Assembly: GCF_001866005.1 (NCBI RefSeq)
Contig: NZ_MLQR01000001.1
Coordinates: 114,492-147,747 of the forward strand
Reading direction: 5' to 3'
DNA length: 33,256 nucleotides
Source: Anaerobacillus alkalilacustris
Lineage (GTDB): Bacteria > Bacillota > Bacilli > Bacillales > Anaerobacillaceae
Position numbers and translations under genes: made by a program. The first letter of the stretch is position 1, and each line of letters begins with the position of its first letter. This document shows positions 22,538-31,983 of the stretch, in pieces. The notes beneath the pieces were generated by a model that had not been told where the DNA came from, searched no databases, and worked only from the letters and a program-made list of their open reading frames with translations.

Positions 22538-24252
22538 AACACAAAAACTACAAAGTGGTAATGGAGTATGCTACCAGTATCGTTAATAAAGAAAAAATCG
22601 CAGGCAGGGAGATAATCCAATCCTGTGAACGGTTCTTAAGTGACCTGAATAATAAACAGTATGATTTCGATCCAAAGGACGCAGAATTTGTTATTCAAAT
22701 AATTGAAAAAACCTTTGTCCATGACCAGGGCGAAAGGTTGGACGGCACTCCATTACGTGGAGAGCCTTTTTTATTGGAGCCGTGGCAAAAATTTGTGATT
22801 TACAACCTATTAGGTTTTTTCCAACGGGGATCTATTATCCGTAAATACAAAGAAGCTTTCATATTCCTTCCTCGTAAAAATGGAAAGACAAGATTCGTAG
22901 CTGCTCTTTCTTGGGCGCTAGCTTTACTGGAGAGAAAATCCGGCTCAAAAATCTACATCGTTGGGGCAGCGTTAAAACAATCGTTACAAAGTTTCAACTT
23001 TATTAACTTTAACTTAAATCAAATGGGTGAAGCGGGTAATTTTAGGATTTTAGATAATAACCATGGCCACTTCATCGAAGGTGATTTAGGGGATGGTTCA
23101 TTATACATCGAAGCTTTAGCAGCTAACCCGGATGCCCAAGACTCGCTCAACTGTAACGTAGCTATCGCCGATGAGTTGCACGCCTATAAAACACCGAAGC
23201 AATACAACATCATCAAGGAAGCAATGAAGGCTTACACAAACAAGTTAATGATTGGGATTACAACAGCTGGGGACGATATGACGAGTTTTTGTTTTCAGCG
23301 TTTGCAGTATTGTAAAAAAATATTGGACGGGGTAGTTAGTGACGAAGCATATTTCGTTTATATCGCGAAAGCTGACGAAGATGACAAAGGTAACGTCGAA
23401 TATACAGACCCTGTTCAACATGAGAAAGCCAACCCAAATTACGGTGTGACGATTCGTGCGGAAGACATGATTAATGATGCTCTTCAGGCCCAAAACGATC
23501 CACAACAAAGAAAAGATTTTTTAGCCAAATCATTAAACATTTATACGTCAGCTATGAAAGCTTATTTCAACATCGATGAATTTAAGCTGTCTGATCGTAA
23601 ATACACGTGGACATTGAAAGATTTAGTAAAGTTGAAAATAGATTGGTATGGCGGGGCCGACCTTTCTAAAATGCATGACTTAACGGCAGCTGCTTTATAC
23701 GGGAATTATAAAGGAGTAGACATAGCAATCACACACGCATGGTTCCCAATCGTAGCGGCGACTAGAAAGGCCGAAGAAGATAACATCCCGTTGTTTGGAT
23801 GGAAAGATGATGGCTGGCTCGATATGTGTAATACAGCAACAGTAAACCATTCAGATATTGTGAATTGGTTCATCCGTATGAAGAATATGGGCTTCAAGAT
23901 AAAACAGGTAGGATTTGATAGAAAGTTTAGTCGTGAGTTTTTCGTAGAGATGAAAAAGAAAGGCTTTTCCATGGTAGACCAACCCCAGTACTTCTATAAA
24001 AAGTCTGAGGGGTTTAGAAGGATTGAGAAGAAGACAAAAGACGGACAATTTTATTATTTACATTCCCAAGCATTTGAATATTGTGTTCAAAACGTCTCAG
24101 CTATTGAGAAAACAGATGATATGATTCAGTACGAAAAAGTCATGCCTGAACATCGCATTGACATATTTGACGCGTCTGTTTTCGGGGCTATTCGAATGCT
24201 TGAAAATATAGAGAAATCAACAAGTGCGAACCAATGGTTGAAAGGGGGTTGA
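22534..24252 (+). CDS. terL: Terminase large subunit
   Basis: The 572-residue motor and nuclease has an ATPase with [15 protein letters not shown] (Walker A, about 112) and [12 protein letters not shown] (Walker B, about 207), followed by ITTAGDD (motif III). The RNase H-like nuclease has [15 protein letters not shown] (about 372), [12 protein letters not shown] and [10 protein letters not shown] (about 543), giving the metal-binding acids. All key residues are present. It translocates DNA into the prohead through the portal encoded next. Confidence 0.96.
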   Translation: MKHKNYKVVMEYATSIVNKEKIAGREIIQSCERFLSDLNNKQYDFDPKDAEFVIQIIEKTFVHDQGERLDGTPLRGEPFLLEPWQKFVIYNLLGFFQRGSIIRKYKEAFIFLPRKNGKTRFVAALSWALALLERKSGSKIYIVGAALKQSLQSFNFINFNLNQMGEAGNFRILDNNHGHFIEGDLGDGSLYIEALAANPDAQDSLNCNVAIADELHAYKTPKQYNIIKEAMKAYTNKLMIGITTAGDDMTSFCFQRLQYCKKILDGVVSDEAYFVYIAKADEDDKGNVEYTDPVQHEKANPNYGVTIRAEDMINDALQAQNDPQQRKDFLAKSLNIYTSAMKAYFNIDEFKLSDRKYTWTLKDLVKLKIDWYGGADLSKMHDLTAAALYGNYKGVDIAITHAWFPIVAATRKAEEDNIPLFGWKDDGWLDMCNTATVNHSDIVNWFIRMKNMGFKIKQVGFDRKFSREFFVEMKKKGFSMVDQPQYFYKKSEGFRRIEKKTKDGQFYYLHSQAFEYCVQNVSAIEKTDDMIQYEKVMPEHRIDIFDASVFGAIRMLENIEKSTSANQWLKGG

Positions 24253-24256
24253 TACG

Positions 24257-25450
24257 GTGGCTAGGAAAAACAGAAATAAGAGTAAAATCAGGTCGGAACC
24301 GCAAACACGATCAAGTATTGGGCTATTTATGGGTGGAGATGATACATCCATTTCAGTTTCTGGATACACTCGACTTTCGAATAACCCTGAAATAAGAACA
24401 GCCGTACACAAGATTGCAGAGCTTATTAGTACAATGACCATCCATCTTATGGAGAATACTGACGATGGTGACATAAGAGTAAGAAATGCACTAGCTCGTA
24501 AAATTGACGTTAACCCGTACCGGTTAATGACAAGGAAAGCTTGGGTTTACAATATCGTCTACACCATGCTCTTAGATGGAAAGGGGAATAGCGTTGTCCA
24601 CCCTAAAATAAAAGGCGGGTTAATTGACGACCTGGTACCACTCAAACCTTCAGGGGTTAGCTTTTTTGATACAGAAGATGCTTACGAGGTCGTGTATCGA
24701 GGACATAGATACAGCTACGACGAAGTCTTGCATTTTACCATTAACCCTGACCCTGAAAGGCCGTATATCGGACAAGGCTTTCAAGTAGTCTTGAAAGATG
24801 TTGCTAACAACTTAAAGCAAGCTACTAAAACTAAAAATAGCTTTATGTCTGATAAGTGGAAGCCTTCTATTATCGTTGCAGTTGACGCCATGACAGAGGA
24901 GTTAGCAAGTGAAGAAGGGCGAGATGAAATCTTAAAGAAATACATTTCAGAGACAGGCGGTGGCAAACCCTGGGTTATCCCAGCGGATCTTGTCAAAGTC
25001 GAGCAGGTGAAACCATTATCGCTTAATGATTTAGCGTTAAATGATTCCGTACAACTTGATAAAAGAACGGTGGCGAGCATCATAGGAGTGCCGCCATTTT
25101 TTGTTGGGGTTGGAGACTTCAATAAAGATGAATATAACAATTTTATTAAGTCAACGCTGCTACCTATCGCCAAAGGAATGGAGCAAGAGCTTACTAGAAA
25201 GCTTCTTTATTCCTCAGAAATGTATTTTAAATTTAACCCACGTTCCCTTTATGCTTACGACCTTAAAGAACTAGCGGATGTAGGCTCTAACTTATATGTA
25301 CGAGGGATTATGGATGGTAACGAAGTTAGAGATTGGATTGGAATGTCTCCAAGAGAAGGATTATCTGAACGAGTCATACTCGAAAATTACATTCCAGCGG
25401 GCATGATTGGGGACCAAAAGAAATTGAATGGCGGTGATAAGGATGAGTAA
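24257..25450 (+). CDS. Portal protein (HK97 family)
   Basis: The 397-residue protein has HK97-type portal features: [20 protein letters not shown], the [10 protein letters not shown] segment, [19 protein letters not shown], and [20 protein letters not shown]. It forms the dodecameric ring at the head vertex. The GTG at 24257 follows GGGGG. It overlaps the HAD-protease gene by 8 nt. Confidence 0.93.
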   Translation: MARKNRNKSKIRSEPQTRSSIGLFMGGDDTSISVSGYTRLSNNPEIRTAVHKIAELISTMTIHLMENTDDGDIRVRNALARKIDVNPYRLMTRKAWVYNIVYTMLLDGKGNSVVHPKIKGGLIDDLVPLKPSGVSFFDTEDAYEVVYRGHRYSYDEVLHFTINPDPERPYIGQGFQVVLKDVANNLKQATKTKNSFMSDKWKPSIIVAVDAMTEELASEEGRDEILKKYISETGGGKPWVIPADLVKVEQVKPLSLNDLALNDSVQLDKRTVASIIGVPPFFVGVGDFNKDEYNNFIKSTLLPIAKGMEQELTRKLLYSSEMYFKFNPRSLYAYDLKELADVGSNLYVRGIMDGNEVRDWIGMSPREGLSERVILENYIPAGMIGDQKKLNGGDKDE

Positions 25451-26363
25451 AATCTACGCTATCGATTTTGATGGAACTCTTTGTGTGAATAGATACCCGG
25501 ACATAGGCAGCCCTATTCAGGAAACTATTGATTTTGTAAAAGACCTCAAAGAAGCTGGGGACAAAATTATCCTTTGGACCTGTAGAAGTGGAGAGTTGCT
25601 CGAACAGGCGGTGGAGTGGTGTGAAAATGAAGGGCTTACTTTCGATGCTGTTAACGAGAACATACCTGAAACCATTGAGAAATACGGCAATGACTGTCGG
25701 AAAGTGTTTGCAAACTACTATTTAGACGATAAAAATCTGTTTCTTGAAGGTAACGAGGTACGAAAGGCGGTGAGAGATTTGAGTGATAGACTTGGAGAAC
25801 GGCAGACTAGAAGTGTTGTAACAGATTTGAAAACAAGAGCTGAACAAGATGGGGCTATGGTAATTGAAGGTTATTTTGCAGTTTTTAATTCTGAGACAGA
25901 GTTATGGCCAGGAGCATTTGAAGAAATAGCCTTGGGAGCTTTTGATAATACACTCAGTAATGATATTCGCGCCCTAATCAATCATGACACCAGGTTTGTT
26001 CTTGGCCGTAACAAAGCAGGCACCCTAGAACTACGTATCGACAGCAGAGGTCTCTGGGGGAGTATCAAGATTAACCCTAACGATTCTGACGCGGTCAACT
26101 TATATGAACGTGTGAAGCGCGGTGACGTAGATCAATGTAGTTTTGGCTTTAATGTTACCAAAGAAGAAACCATTCACCGTGAAGATGGCAGCGTGAAGTG
26201 GGTAATCCAAGCTATAGATTTACATGAAGTTTCAGTGGTTACCTTTCCAGCTTATGCTGACACAGGGGTGCAAGCACGTAAGGCTGAATTAGCCCAGCAT
26301 AAACAAAGGCAACTGGAACAAAGAAAACACAATCTGAAGGAGAGGTTAAAACAATGGCATTAA
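25443..26363 (+). CDS. HAD hydrolase-like domain fused to HK97-type prohead protease
   Basis: Residues 1-108 form a small HAD-like phosphatase ([11 protein letters not shown] with the catalytic D-x-[21 protein letters not shown]). Residues 118-306 are the capsid maturation protease ([33 protein letters not shown] with the catalytic His, [11 protein letters not shown] with the catalytic Ser, [13 protein letters not shown]). The protease normally stands alone at about 190-200 residues. A strong internal start at 25779 would make exactly that. The ATG at 25443 lies behind GGCGGTGAT inside the end of the portal gene. The role of the HAD part is unknown. Confidence 0.88.
   Translation: MSKIYAIDFDGTLCVNRYPDIGSPIQETIDFVKDLKEAGDKIILWTCRSGELLEQAVEWCENEGLTFDAVNENIPETIEKYGNDCRKVFANYYLDDKNLFLEGNEVRKAVRDLSDRLGERQTRSVVTDLKTRAEQDGAMVIEGYFAVFNSETELWPGAFEEIALGAFDNTLSNDIRALINHDTRFVLGRNKAGTLELRIDSRGLWGSIKINPNDSDAVNLYERVKRGDVDQCSFGFNVTKEETIHREDGSVKWVIQAIDLHEVSVVTFPAYADTGVQARKAELAQHKQRQLEQRKHNLKERLKQWH
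25763..25781 (+). promoter_or_regulatory. Internal ribosome binding site and TTG start for a protease-only product
   Basis: AAAGGCGG (25763-25770) is followed 8 nt later by an in-frame TTG at 25779, between the HAD and protease domains. Use of this start gives a 194-residue protease, the usual length for the family. Confidence 0.5.
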
Positions 26364-27760
26364 AACAAATCATGTTGGCAAAAAAAATTGAACAGAGAAG
26401 TGCGTTATTAACGGAGCTACTAACAAAAGAGGAAGGTTTTAAGACCCGTTCTGCTGAGCTTGAGTCTGCTATCGAAGAGGCAAAGACCGATGAGGAGATT
26501 GCAGTAGTTGAGGAAAGTATTACTAAGCTAGATGAAGAAAAAACAGAGTTTGATGAAAAGAAAAGCAAACTTGAAGGTGAAATTGCTGAGTTAGAAGGCG
26601 AACTTGAGCAGCTGAATAATAAAGAGCCTAAAAATACACCAAAGCAAAATGAAGAAGAGAAAGAAAGAACACAAAAATTAGGAGGCGGAAGTATGAAAAG
26701 ATTTAAATTTTTCGGTGGTATGCAACGTACTCAAGCAGAAGAGCTAGTCAAACGTGATGAGGTTCAAGAATTCTTAACACGCGCTCGAGGCATTATGCAA
26801 GAAAAGAGATCTGTTTCTGGTGGGGAGTTAAATATTCCAGACGTAATGTTAGATTTATTACGTGACAATTTACACCGTTACTCAAAGTTAATTTCACGTG
26901 TATCTTTAAAACCTGTGACAGGTAAAGCTAGACAGAATATCGTAGGAACAATCCCAGAAGGTATCTGGACTGAAATGATTGGTAAACTTAATGAGTTAAG
27001 CATTGCTTTCAATCAAATCGAAGTGGACGGGTATAAAGTAGGTGGATACATTGCTGTTCCAAACTCACTGTTAGAGGACTCAGATATTTCGCTAGCCAAT
27101 GAAATCATGGATATTCTAGGGCAAGCAATCGGTTTAGCAGTTGATAAAGCTATCCTTTACGGTAAAGGCACTAAAATGCCAGTGGGGATTGTAACTCGTC
27201 TTGCTGAGACTTCTGAGCCTTCATACTGGGGTACAAATGAAAGAGAATGGACAGATCTTCATGAGTCTAACCTTCTCCTAATTGACCCAGCAGCAACCAA
27301 GGACGTAGATTTTTATAAAGATTTGATTTTAAAGCTAGGAAAAGCAAAAGCTAATTACAGCAACGGTTCAAAGTTTTGGGCGATGAGTTCAGATACGTTT
27401 GCAGCATTACAAGCTAAGGCTCTTTCCATTAACGCTGCAGGCGCCATTGTTTCTGGACAAAATAACACGATGCCTATCGTTGGCGGGGATGTAGTAATTC
27501 TAGACTTTATTCCTGAGAATGTGGTTGTTGGTGGGTATGGCTCACTTTACTTATTAGCAGAGCGCGCAGGCGCGCAATTAGCGCAATCTGAACACGTACA
27601 ATTTATCGAAGATAATACGGTATTCCGTGGGACTGCTCGATATGATGGCCGTCCTGTTATGGGAGAGGCATTTGTTGCAATTAACATTAGCCAAGAAGAT
27701 TTAGAAACACCACCGTCTGCAACAGATGTGACGTTTGCAGCTGACACTGCGAACGCTTAA
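26354..27760 (+). CDS. Major capsid protein (HK97 fold) with delta domain
   Basis: Residues 1-113 are a charged coiled coil (EEKTEFDEKKSKLEGEIAEL), the delta or scaffolding domain that the protease removes. Residues 114-468 are the HK97-fold shell: RARGIMQEKRSVSGGELNIP, SLKPVTGKARQNI, LLEDSDISLANEIMDILGQA, ILYGKGTKMPVGI, GGDVVILDFIPE and TARYDGRPVMGEAFV. GAAGGAGAGG precedes the ATG. It overlaps the protease gene by 10 nt. A second, stronger start lies at 26693, at the domain border. Confidence 0.95.
   Translation: MALKQIMLAKKIEQRSALLTELLTKEEGFKTRSAELESAIEEAKTDEEIAVVEESITKLDEEKTEFDEKKSKLEGEIAELEGELEQLNNKEPKNTPKQNEEEKERTQKLGGGSMKRFKFFGGMQRTQAEELVKRDEVQEFLTRARGIMQEKRSVSGGELNIPDVMLDLLRDNLHRYSKLISRVSLKPVTGKARQNIVGTIPEGIWTEMIGKLNELSIAFNQIEVDGYKVGGYIAVPNSLLEDSDISLANEIMDILGQAIGLAVDKAILYGKGTKMPVGIVTRLAETSEPSYWGTNEREWTDLHESNLLLIDPAATKDVDFYKDLILKLGKAKANYSNGSKFWAMSSDTFAALQAKALSINAAGAIVSGQNNTMPIVGGDVVILDFIPENVVVGGYGSLYLLAERAGAQLAQSEHVQFIEDNTVFRGTARYDGRPVMGEAFVAINISQEDLETPPSATDVTFAADTANA
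26681..26695 (+). promoter_or_regulatory. Internal ribosome binding site and ATG for a capsid protein without delta domain
   Basis: GGAGG at 26681-26685 lies 7 nt before an in-frame ATG at 26693 (codon 114). The product would be 355 residues, starting where the coiled coil ends and the shell domain begins. Confidence 0.55.
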
Positions 27761-27775
27761 GGGGGCGAAAGCTAA

Positions 27776-28099
27776 ATGGTTACGGTTAAAGTATTAAGGA
27801 GTTTCCTTGATAAACAAAACAAGGTCATCCAACCAGTAGGCAAAACCATTAACATCACAGAAGAAAGATTTCAAGAAATTACTTTGGTAGAAGGGGATCC
27901 ACTAATTGAGTTAGTGGAAAAAGGTGAGTCTAATGAAACAGACTCACCTCTTAAATCCAACGTCAAGGACATAAAAAAGAATGTAACCGCTGACCTTGGT
28001 AAAGATGTCCTTGGACTGCTTCTTCAAGAGGAAACAGAGAGTGAGAATCGTAAGGGAGTCATCGATCACATCGAACAACTTCTAAAAGAGGTGGAGTAG
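27776..28099 (+). CDS. Small head-associated protein, unknown (107 aa)
   Basis: It follows the capsid gene by 15 nt with GGGGGCGA upstream. Residues 1-50 resemble a small beta domain often found after capsid genes (VKVLRSFLDKQNKVIQPVGK, ITEERFQEIT). The C-terminal half is helical (VLGLLLQEETESENRKGVID). The last codons adjoin the next ATG. Position suggests a head or neck protein; no function can be assigned. Confidence 0.7.
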   Translation: MVTVKVLRSFLDKQNKVIQPVGKTINITEERFQEITLVEGDPLIELVEKGESNETDSPLKSNVKDIKKNVTADLGKDVLGLLLQEETESENRKGVIDHIEQLLKEVE

Positions 28100-28378
28100 A
28101 TGAATGTTTTATCGGTTATGGAATTAGTTAAAGAAAGACTGGGTATCCGTTCAATGGTAAGGGATAACTACATCGCGGCCATTGTTGAAGGTGTTATTAC
28201 GGAGCTTGAAGATGAGAAAGGAGTTGTCCTTGATAAGGACAATTCCAGTCATCTTCTTTTTTGTGTGGATTATGCTACATGGCGTTATCAAAGTAGAGAT
28301 AGTGAAGGGTCGCTACCTAGACACTTACAGTTCAGAATGCACAATCTCATTATCCACAATGGAGGTGCTAAGTCATGA
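28100..28378 (+). CDS. Head-tail connector (gp6/gp15-like)
   Basis: The 92-residue helical protein (VMELVKERLGIRSMVRDNYI, ITELEDEKGVVLDKD, FCVDYATWRYQSRD, LPRHLQFRMHNLIIH) fits the phage head-tail connector family that forms the ring below the portal. It is immediately downstream of the previous stop and overlaps the next gene by 4 nt, the usual order in HK97-like modules. Confidence 0.85.
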   Translation: MNVLSVMELVKERLGIRSMVRDNYIAAIVEGVITELEDEKGVVLDKDNSSHLLFCVDYATWRYQSRDSEGSLPRHLQFRMHNLIIHNGGAKS

Positions 28379-28707
28379 CATTTGACCATGAATTAACGCT
28401 TATAAGTAAATCGTATACTACAAATAGTATGGGTGATACCATTCAGGAAGAAACGGAAACCTTTATCTTATGTGATGTTAAATCTGTTACACGCTCTGAA
28501 CACTATTCAGCAGCCGCCCATGGGTTAAGACCTGAGTTAGTTTTCGAGGTTAATAAATTCGAATATGCGGGTCAAGATGAGGTAGAATTCGAGGGTAGGC
28601 GGTATAATGTAACCCGAACCTTTGCCCCTAGTAAATCAAAGGGCGTAGGGGAATTCGAAAAGCTAGAACTTGTGTGCCAAGGGGTGGTTAATAATGGCTC
28701 TTCCTAA
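28375..28707 (+). CDS. Head closure / head-tail joining protein
   Basis: The 110-residue protein starts in an ATGA overlap. It shows the SPP1 gp16-type pattern: FDHELTLISKSYTTNSMGDT, VKSVTRSEHYSAAAHGL, ELVFEVNKFEYAGQDEVEFE, GRRYNVTRTFAPS. This family closes the filled head and provides the docking surface for the tail. Confidence 0.87.
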   Translation: MTFDHELTLISKSYTTNSMGDTIQEETETFILCDVKSVTRSEHYSAAAHGLRPELVFEVNKFEYAGQDEVEFEGRRYNVTRTFAPSKSKGVGEFEKLELVCQGVVNNGSS

Positions 28708-29146
28708 ATCTGTCACCAAGATCCGTAAAGACGGTGTTGAATTTGTATCTAACGTAGACCGAGCAAAGTATACGATAGCGGAACTAACGAGAGCTGCATT
28801 ACGTGACTGCGCTAAACTTATTCGAAAACGAATGATTGAGAAGCTTAAACCTTTACGAGGTATGAAGAGAAATAGGCGTTTATATAACTCAGCGCAATAT
28901 TGGGTCCGAAAAAAGGACGCAGATCTCCTTATCGGTTTCAAACATGACACCTGGTACGGTGCCCATCAAGAGCTTGGCACAAAAGGGCAACCTGCAAGAA
29001 ACATACTCCGAAGTACAGTAATGGAAAATATAGATGAAATGCAGCGCATACAAGGCAAGTATTTAAGTGCTATTGAAGATGAGAACCGAGCGCTAGGTTT
29101 AATAGCTGAAGAAGAATATAAAAGTGGAGAGGGGCCGGAAGATTGA
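28694..29146 (+). CDS. HK97-gp10-like neck/tail-joining protein
   Basis: The 150-residue protein has the gp10 pattern: TRAALRDCAKLIRKRMIEKL, YWVRKKDADLLIGFKHDTWY, then AHQELGTKGQPARNILRSTV. I chose the ATG at 28694, 6 nt after AAGGGGTGG; it overlaps the previous gene by 14 nt. In HK97-like phages this protein helps join head and tail. Confidence 0.88.
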   Translation: MALPKSVTKIRKDGVEFVSNVDRAKYTIAELTRAALRDCAKLIRKRMIEKLKPLRGMKRNRRLYNSAQYWVRKKDADLLIGFKHDTWYGAHQELGTKGQPARNILRSTVMENIDEMQRIQGKYLSAIEDENRALGLIAEEEYKSGEGPED

Positions 29147-29511
29147 TTAAACTTCGAAAAGAGCTACTGTCGCTGTTGAATGCTCTCCATCCACGTGTTT
29201 ATTATCAAGACGCCCCTGATAACGCCCAGTATCCTTATATTGTTTTCGATTTCCCTACGAGTAGCTTTGATGGCGGAGGGTTAGAGGTAGTTACAGTGGA
29301 TATAGACGGATGGGCGCGTCCCAAGGATGGCGATACCACTGAATTAGAATTACTAATGGAAAAAATCAAAGATATCGACAAAACAACGTGTTCAAATGAT
29401 GGGTTTGCAGCGACATTTTATTTGGAGAATAGGCTTGCTTTAACGGACGATGACAAGAAAATCAAAAGAAGAAAGTTTATTTTTCAAGCCAGGGTGTTTG
29501 ATAGATCATAG
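29143..29511 (+). CDS. Tail completion / tail terminator-like protein
   Basis: The 122-residue protein starts at TTG 29143 overlapping the previous stop. The pattern (LNALHPRVYYQDAPDNAQYP, YIVFDFPTSSF, VVTVDIDGWARPKDGDTTEL, RKFIFQARVFDRS) fits the small alpha-beta tail terminator or completion proteins that follow gp10. It is the last gene of the head-neck block. The major tail protein expected next is absent. Confidence 0.8.
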   Translation: MIKLRKELLSLLNALHPRVYYQDAPDNAQYPYIVFDFPTSSFDGGGLEVVTVDIDGWARPKDGDTTELELLMEKIKDIDKTTCSNDGFAATFYLENRLALTDDDKKIKRRKFIFQARVFDRS

Positions 29512-30034
29512 TTTTCTGGATTGGGTTACTATCAACAGATACCAATAATGGTTACTACATACGTAATAGTCACTACAATTAGTAACCATTATTGGTCTCC
29601 ATTATTTTTAGTCGGGGAATTAGCATTACCCAATTCCCCCGATAGGTAAGCCCACAGATTTATAACCTATGAAACTTGATATATCAAGGGTTTTAGCAAT
29701 AAAAAGCTAGCTTCCCAGCCGACAATTACCTCTAAATTCAGACGTTTTAACTCGAATCTCCTCTTGAATTATGCCTATAACAATGTCTCCATAAGTCACC
29801 ATAATTAGTTTCCAACATTAGTTACTAATGGCTACAAACTGGACAAGAAAAAGTTGTCCCAGTTCACCTAGCTACCAAGGTAGTGAACCTCACTTGTGGG
29901 AATCCTATAGTACCAAGTGTTTCAGGAGTTCAAAACCGACCTTCCGTTCCGACTAATTACCCCTACAAAATCCTTTTTGATTCGTTTTTTAGCCGATAAA
30001 ATCAGGAGTCAAAAAAGATTTTTTAGCAACAGTT
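29512..30034. repeat. Gene-free segment rich in inverted repeats at the point where tail genes stop
   Basis: I see no credible gene in these 523 nt. Repeats include ACCAATAATGGTTACTA (29541-29557), perfectly inverted at 29580-29596. TCGGGGAATT (29612-29621) is inverted at 29632-29642 with one extra C. ATAGGT/ACCTAT lies near 29642 and 29665, and the palindrome CTTGATATATCAAG at 29675-29688. AACTGGACAA/TTGTCCCAGTT lies at 29837-29864, and GTTCA-CTACC-AA-GGTAG-TGAAC at 29862-29888. None ends in a clear T-run. The segment could be a deletion scar, a single-strand origin, a site for recombination, or a remnant of a small mobile element. Confidence 0.65.
29541..29596. repeat. Perfect 17-bp inverted repeat, 22-nt loop
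   Basis: ACCAATAATGGTTACTA and its exact reverse complement are separated by 22 nt. There is no T-run after either arm, so it is not a simple terminator. It lies 30 nt after the last neck gene. Confidence 0.85.
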
Positions 30035-30265
30035 TTACATACTCCAAAAGTCATCATAATCAACATCTGGATCTAGTTTTCTTAAAAACTTTATTATCTT
30101 ATTGGCATTCTTCATTGTAGGAACGTTCTCGTCATCATTACAGAGTCTACTTATAGTCCCTCGGCTTAATTTTGTAGCTTTTTCCACTTCAATCTGGGCC
30201 ACACCGTGGCGATCCAACCACTTACCTAATTTAGACCTCTTCTTTCCAAGACCAAACCAATCCAT
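30035..30265 (-). CDS. XRE-type HTH regulator (76 aa)
   Basis: The protein has a basic N-terminus (MDWFGLGKKRSKLGKWLDRH) and a helix-turn-helix (GVAQIEVEKATKLSRGTISR), ending with an acidic tail (DPDVDYDDFWSM). The ATG follows AAAGGGGATAAGGAG on the minus strand. It is divergent from the FtsK-like gene and probably controls that promoter. Proteins of this kind are found on Bacillus plasmids and prophages. It is separate from the lysogeny regulators, which have a different HTH spacing. Confidence 0.85.
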   Translation of the reverse strand: MDWFGLGKKRSKLGKWLDRHGVAQIEVEKATKLSRGTISRLCNDDENVPTMKNANKIIKFLRKLDPDVDYDDFWSM

Positions 30266-30630
30266 GACTCCTTATCCCCTTTCATATACTGTTTGTCCCC
30301 ATTTATGTCCAAAAAGTCATGTTTTTAAACGATGTTAGAAAAAATTAATCATTTGCAGAAAAAATTGACATAGTGGACAAGCGGTACCTAATACCATTTA
30401 TCAAACAGAAAAACTTCCGAACGAAAAGCCAACACTACCCCCGTTTTAATGTCCGCAATGGCTTTTAAACGCTACCGAGAATTTGACCGTTCAGCAGTAC
30501 CGTTTTGAAGTCCTGCGCGTCATTTTAAACGGACGCAGGAAACCCCAAAGGCGCAGGGGTTTCCGAGAGTATTCTTGCTACCGTTCGAGAGGGACTATTC
30601 TTTCAGAATACTAAAGAAGAGGTGGTGCAG
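30266..30630. promoter_or_regulatory. Intergenic control region with promoter and leader hairpins
   Basis: TTGACA (30365-30370) with TAATAC (30389-30394) after 18 nt is a plausible rightward promoter. GGACAA in its spacer and inverted TTGTCC at 30293 could be operator half-sites. The long leader holds GGAAACCCC (30538-30546), perfectly inverted at 30556-30564, and AGTATTCT (30568-30575), inverted at 30605-30612 directly before the ribosome binding site. No gene was found. Confidence 0.5.
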
Positions 30631-31983
30631 ATGTTTTTTGAAATTGGCTCCTCTGTTGTTATGGCAGGAGTGGCCGGATACACATTTTTATACCAGTCAG
30701 GAAATGCGAACGACAATTCTAAAATTCAACGCATTGCAGCCAATTCGGGGCTTACTGTTAAGGAGGGAAAGAAAACACGAACCATTCAATTGTTAAGGAA
30801 AACGAAATATGATTGGGGTTTTGAGTATGTTTATCGAGTGCCTTTAGGTTTGAGTTTCTCGGATTTCCAAAATAAACGAGACCAGCTTCAGGATGGACTT
30901 AACAACAAAAGTAGTTTGCTAAATATCACATTGGATGACGTTTTGACCATTGATTTCAAAAAAGATTTGTTGCAGCAACTAAAAGACCTTTTCAAAGAAA
31001 AAAAGTCTCAAAAGGAAATTGAGTTATTTTATGATGGGGCTTTAAAAATACGTGTGTACAGCAAGCTGATGCCAGAAGCCATTGAATGGGATGAAACATT
31101 ACTGGAGAAGTGTAAAGGATGGAAAGTACCAATAGGCGAAACAAGAGACACCTTTATTTCTCACGACTTTGAAAAGACCCCTCATATGCTCGTCGGAGGC
31201 TCTACAGGAGGGGGTAAATCTTCTTTTCTTGATATGGTGATATGCCATCTACTAAACAACCAAACAGAAAACGTGAAATTCCATTTAATTGATTTAAAAG
31301 GTGGCGTAGAGTTTTTTAGATTTAAAGATTGCAAGCAGGTCGTAAGTTATGCAGAAGAGCCAGATGAAGCATTGCAGTGCTTAGAGTCAGCAACCAACAA
31401 AATTAAAGAGTTACAGGAAACATTCAGGAAAAGAGGTGTTCGAAACTGCAAAGAAGCTGGGATAAAAGAACGACATTTCATAATCATTGACGAGATTGCG
31501 GAGATTTCTAGTGCTGACGAACCCGATAAAGAAGTAAAAAAGATAAAAGAACAATGTGAGTATCATATTTCTCAGATAGCACGGATCGGTAGGAGCCAAG
31601 GATTTAGAATAATAACAGCTACTCAACACCCAACACAAGATTATGTTCCGAAATCGGTAAAGCGTAATTCAGATGCCCGTCTATGCTTTAGAGTGAGGGA
31701 TGCAGTCGCTTCTAAGGTTGTTTTAGATACAACCGGAGGAGAGTCATTACCAAAGGTTGTGGGGCGTGCGATATATCAAGATAAAGGGGAGAATACCACT
31801 GTTCAGCTTCCATACTTAGAGACCGGAACAATGGATAAAATGACACATCCTCATATTGTCATTAGAGCCAGAAAGGAAGAAGGCAGCACGAAGGAGAGTG
31901 ACAAGACGAATGGACAGAATCGTAAAGAGGGAGCAACGGGAGGAACAGATACTCTTGTCATTGAAGAAACTGAACTATCTTAG
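30631..31983 (+). CDS. FtsK/SpoIIIE-type DNA translocase (TcpA-like)
   Basis: The 450-residue protein has an N-terminal membrane segment (GSSVVMAGVAGYTFLY), a middle domain, and a RecA-type motor: MLVGGSTGGGKSSFLDMVI (Walker A, about 188), HFIIIDEIAEISS (Walker B, about 285), RIITATQHPTQDYVP. It would move double-stranded DNA at the membrane, as do FtsK and the coupling ATPase TcpA of Gram-positive conjugation. The ATG at 30631 follows AAGAGGTGG; it overlaps the replication-relaxation gene by 74 nt. Similar genes are carried by Bacillus phages and plasmids; the exact role there is unknown. Confidence 0.88.
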   Translation: MFFEIGSSVVMAGVAGYTFLYQSGNANDNSKIQRIAANSGLTVKEGKKTRTIQLLRKTKYDWGFEYVYRVPLGLSFSDFQNKRDQLQDGLNNKSSLLNITLDDVLTIDFKKDLLQQLKDLFKEKKSQKEIELFYDGALKIRVYSKLMPEAIEWDETLLEKCKGWKVPIGETRDTFISHDFEKTPHMLVGGSTGGGKSSFLDMVICHLLNNQTENVKFHLIDLKGGVEFFRFKDCKQVVSYAEEPDEALQCLESATNKIKELQETFRKRGVRNCKEAGIKERHFIIIDEIAEISSADEPDKEVKKIKEQCEYHISQIARIGRSQGFRIITATQHPTQDYVPKSVKRNSDARLCFRVRDAVASKVVLDTTGGESLPKVVGRAIYQDKGENTTVQLPYLETGTMDKMTHPHIVIRARKEEGSTKESDKTNGQNRKEGATGGTDTLVIEETELS

